A stretch of DNA of 64,000 nucleotides from Acephala macrosclerotiorum (lineage: Eukaryota; Ascomycota; Leotiomycetes; Helotiales; Mollisiaceae), in assembly GCA_014904845.1 (NCBI GenBank), contig MU119323.1, positions 96,194-160,193 of the forward strand, in the 5' to 3' direction. Under the pieces are notes generated by a model, which searched no databases, was not told where the DNA came from, and saw only the letters and a list, made by a program, of their open reading frames with translations. Below, one piece after another: positions 60,640 through 64,000 of this stretch (the stretch's first letter is position 1; every line of letters starts with the position of its first letter). A program made the translations under genes and the position numbers.

Positions 60640-61260
60640 CATCGAATTATATTGTTTACAATACTAAAAAAAATTTCTCGTCTATAGAATTTCGACAAAA
60701 CACTAAAATAATAATAATTGAAATTAAAGAAATATTTATTAAAACTTATAATAATATAGAAAAAGTAAAGAAATACTATATTTCACTATATCGAACTTAC
60801 GAGATTATTTACGACGAATTAATCGAAAAATAAATCGATAAAAATATAATTTTATAAATAATAATCAAAACTATTAACAATTCGACAAAATTGAACGATA
60901 TTGTATTTACGTTATTAGTCTTTGGAACATACTCTAGAATGACTAGTAACGACGCGTTATTATTATTAGTTATTAAAAGAATTGAAATAATTCGAGTAAT
61001 TACTAAGAAAATATATCGTTTATATGTTCAACGTTAAATTAACGACGCGCTTTTAATAAAAAACGATCCAAATACGAAATCTATATTAAATTTACTAATT
61101 CTATTTAAAGTACGCGTTTAGCGTAAAAAGAGTAAATAGAAAAAACTATACAAACTATTAGTAATTAATAGAGAAATATGTATAATCGATATATTTTACA
61201 AATCGATTAATTTTCGTTCAACGATCGTCAAATTTTACTACACGAAAAAAAAAATATCAA
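60640..61260 (+). mobile_element. RIP-degraded Ty1/copia-like integrase region
   Basis: The plus strand keeps a readable frame through many stops: FSSIEFRQNTK, then EIKEIFIKTYNNIEKVKKYY, LVFGTYSRMTSNDAL near 60915, and FRSTIVKFYYT near 61212. The last two lie in the same frame about 100 codons apart. These correspond to the integrase C-terminal region of common fungal copia-type polyproteins (pattern RQNAK...HNSIGKVERYH...LLVFGAYPRM...FRSTVVKPYY, from general knowledge). Substitutions such as Val to Ile, Ala to Thr and Pro to Phe or Leu are what C-to-T and G-to-A changes give. No functional protein can be made. The reverse transcriptase part expected downstream is not recognisable. Confidence 0.68.
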
Positions 61261-61446
61261 AAGTTTATAATCGAACTAGCGATCAAAAGAATAATCAAAA
61301 AAATCAAAAGAAAATTCTTTTGTTTTCTCAGTCGAACGAAATAAACGAAAAACTAATCAAAAAACGTAATCGAGAACGCTTAAAAAAATCACGAAACAAA
61401 AACGTGTACAACAAAAAATCTAAACAAAATAAACGCAAATCGATCG

Positions 61447-61537
61447 TAATAATTTAATATAAAAAACGAAAATTTTAAAAATTCTTTTTTTAATATAAAA
61501 TTTTATTAAAAATGCGTTTTTATTTTAAATATTAAAA
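61447..61537. repeat. direct repeat, right copy (possible LTR part)
   Basis: It begins TAATAATTTAATATAAAAAA. See the left copy at 57181. The right copy keeps more CG sites, so it has been mutated less. Confidence 0.5.
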
Positions 61538-64000
61538 AATTTTAAATTATTTTTTAATAATTATATTAATTTTAAATATTTATAAAACGTTTAAATTAAA
61601 AATTTAAAATTTAAAATTTAAAATTTAAAATAAAAATATATTATTAAAATCGAAAATTTTATAATTTTTTATAAAAATATTTTTACGAAATTTATAAAAT
61701 AAAAAACTTATTTATTAATTAATTTATTTATAAATTAATAAACAAATCTTTTTTTAATATAAAATTTTTTTTTAAATTATTATATTAATTAATATTAAAT
61801 AATAAAATATAAAAACTTTTTAAAAATTTTTTAAAAATTATAATTTTAATTATATAATATTTATTTTATTTTTAAAACGAATATTAATATATTTATTAAT
61901 TCGTTTAAATATATTAAAAAAAATATTTATATTATTATAAACGAATTATTTAAAAAAATATAAATACAAAATATTAATTTAAAAAAAAATATTAATAAAT
62001 ATATTATAATCGAATTTAATTATATTAAAATATAAAATTAATTAAATTTTTTAAAATAAATTATTTATAATTAAAAATAAATATATAAAACGAAAATATA
62101 TATTTAAATAATAATAATAATAATAATAATAAATATATTTTAATTTTTATTTTTATTTAAATAATATTTAATACGATATATATTTTATAAATATATTTTT
62201 TATTTTTTTATTTTTACGTTTATTATATTTATTTTAAATTTAAAATTAAAAATTTAAACGTTTTATTAATATTTAAAATTAAAATAATTTTTATTAATAT
62301 AAAAATAATAATTCGTTTAAAAAAACGTTTTTTTAAAATTAAATAAATTAATAAATTAATTAAAATTTAAAATAAAAATTTATTTTTATTAAATTTTTAT
62401 ATTAAATTTTTTTTTTAAAATTTTTTTATTTTTTATATTAAATTTTTATAATTAATTTAATTAATTTTAAATAATTATTAAAATTATATTTATTAATAAA
62501 AAAAATTTTAAATTTTTTTTTTATAATTTATAATTTTTTAAATTTATATTATAATATTATTAAATATATTTTTTTAATATAAATTTTATTAAATAATAAA
62601 TTTTTTTTAATAAACGTAAATCGCGATTTATAACGTTTTATAATTTTTATTTAAATTGTATAATAATTATTAATTTAAATAAATTATAATTAAAAATTTA
62701 AATAATTTATAATATAATTATAATAAATAAATAAAATCGTAAAATTTTTAAATTCGATTATATAATAATTTTAAATATTTAAAATATTTTAATTTTTTTT
62801 TTAATATTTTAAATTAATTATTTTCAATTAAAATTAAAATTTTTTTTTTAAATCGTAATATTTTATTTTTAAATTTAAAAATTAAAATAAATTTTTATTA
62901 TTAATAAATAATATAAAAATAATTAAAATTTTATAATAAATTTTAAATTTTTAAAAAATAATTTTATTATTTTAATATATTAAAATAAACGTAATTAAAT
63001 TTTTATAATATAAAATATTTTTTTTAATTAAATTAAAATTAAATTTATTTATAATAAATTTAAATAAAAAATTCAAATATAAAAAAAAAATTATTTTTAT
63101 ATATAATTTAAAAATAAATATAATAATTAAATAAATATATTAATTATTTTAATAAAAAGAATTTAATATTAAAATAAATATTATATAATATTTATATATA
63201 ATTTAAAATCGTATATAATTAATATTATTTTATTTTTATTTTTTAAATTTCGTTTTTTAAATAATTTAAATACATTATAAATTAAATTTTTTTTTATATA
63301 TATTTAATTAATTATTATTAATATTAATTAATAATTGTTTTAAATTATAAATTAATAAAAATTTATTAAAAAAGAATATTATTAAATTAATAAAAAAAAA
63401 TTTATTATTTTTTAAAAATTTAAAAAAATTTATATTTATTATATAAAATAATATTATTTTATAAAAAATTTAATTATATTTATTATTTAATTTTAAATAT
63501 TATTTTTTATTTTTTATTTTAATTATATTTATATTATATTACAATTAAAAAAAGTTTTTATAAATTATTATTAAAAAACGTTTATTAAATTGATTATTTA
63601 AAAATATTTATTTTTTAAAAACGTTTATTCGTTTTTATATTTATTTTTATATACGTTTTTATATTTATTTTTTTATTCGTTTTTATTATTTATTTTTTAT
63701 TTTTTAAAATAATATTTAAAAAATAAAATATAATATTAAAAAAATAATATAAAATTTATTAATTAATATTACAAATAAAAATAAATATTATAAATTTAAT
63801 AAAAATATAAATTATATTATAATAAAAACTTTTAAAAATAATTTTAATAAATAAAAAAAAAAAAATTTATTAAAAAAAAAATTTATTTAAAATTTATAAA
63901 AACTTTTATAAAAATAAAAAATATTAATATTAAAAACGAAAAACGAATTATAAAATTATTTAAAAATATTATAAAAATAAAAAATATTAATATTAAAAAC

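Larger units (their letters stand above)
54371..64000. repeat. RIP-saturated repeat block with retrotransposon remains
   Basis: About 9.6 kb, extending past the window edge. Two zones are nearly pure A+T (54371-57380 and 61450-64000), with many of the remaining C bases in CG. A middle zone (57460-61450) is milder, keeping TC, AC and AG words. This is what repeat-induced point mutation leaves on duplicated DNA in Pezizomycotina. The middle zone still shows Ty1/copia-like integrase words on the plus strand. Frames such as 59317-59592 (-) are products of base bias. The milder zone may be a younger element inserted into an older one. Confidence 0.88.

Noticed and set aside
1..64000. tRNA, rRNA or CRISPR features
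   Set aside because: Scanned for T-arm GGTTCRA-type motifs, rRNA-like blocks and regularly spaced repeats; none was convincing.

Overview
The window is nuclear DNA of a filamentous ascomycete (Pezizomycotina). Genes carry short introns (about 45-180 nt) with GTAAGT/GTATGT-type donors and CTAAC/CTGAC-like branch sites. There are single-copy eukaryotic genes (ATG7, IMP3, mitochondrial bS18, dCMP deaminase) and typical fungal families (Clr5-domain protein, DUF3824-like protein, patatin, ferric reductase), and long stretches collapsed to almost pure A+T, as repeat-induced point mutation (RIP) produces. A class such as Leotiomycetes is possible, but I cannot fix it from sequence alone. No tRNA, rRNA or CRISPR was seen.

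Layout. 1-1590: broken, edge-truncated Clr5-family gene (-). 1980-6274: divergent pair of a ferric-reductase-type metalloreductase (-) and a secreted GPI-anchored glycoprotein with His and Met motifs (+). 7181-7982: GNAT acetyltransferase (-). 8573-10814: J-domain protein (-). 12063-13473: histidinol-dehydrogenase-like enzyme (+). 13809-14984: dCMP deaminase (-), divergent from ATG7 (15401-17655, +). 18123-20573: probable mitochondrial helical-repeat protein (+). 20884-22537: mitochondrial bS18 (-) and IMP3 (+) start 166 bp apart. 23070-24279: secreted protein of unknown function (-). 25908-27020: dead glycoside hydrolase. 27417-27775: HET-like scrap. 27991-29843: patatin phospholipase with a C-terminal C2H2 finger (-). 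30792-31491: unknown small protein (+).

31500-35889 is a gene-poor spacer with an AT-collapsed patch, diverged tandem repeats and perhaps one tiny spliced gene. 35890-41456 encodes a 1,668-residue acidic protein with a ubiquitin-interacting-like motif. 43313-47092 encodes a DUF3824-like SR/RE-rich protein. 48153-50382 is the intact Clr5-domain gene (-).

From about 51.6 kb the sequence decays: AT block with a 90-nt poly-T, a GNAT gene fragment, a Clr5-family-like fragment, then 9.6 kb of RIP-saturated DNA holding the ghost of a Ty1/copia-like integrase and a small GC-normal island with a perfect hairpin.

The most interesting functional unit is the metalloreductase/secreted-protein pair, whose products both carry methionine-rich extracellular segments suggestive of copper handling. 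The most interesting structural theme is reuse of Clr5 and GNAT genes: one intact copy of each, with broken relatives at both ends. All exon structures were worked out by eye and checked for reading-frame consistency.
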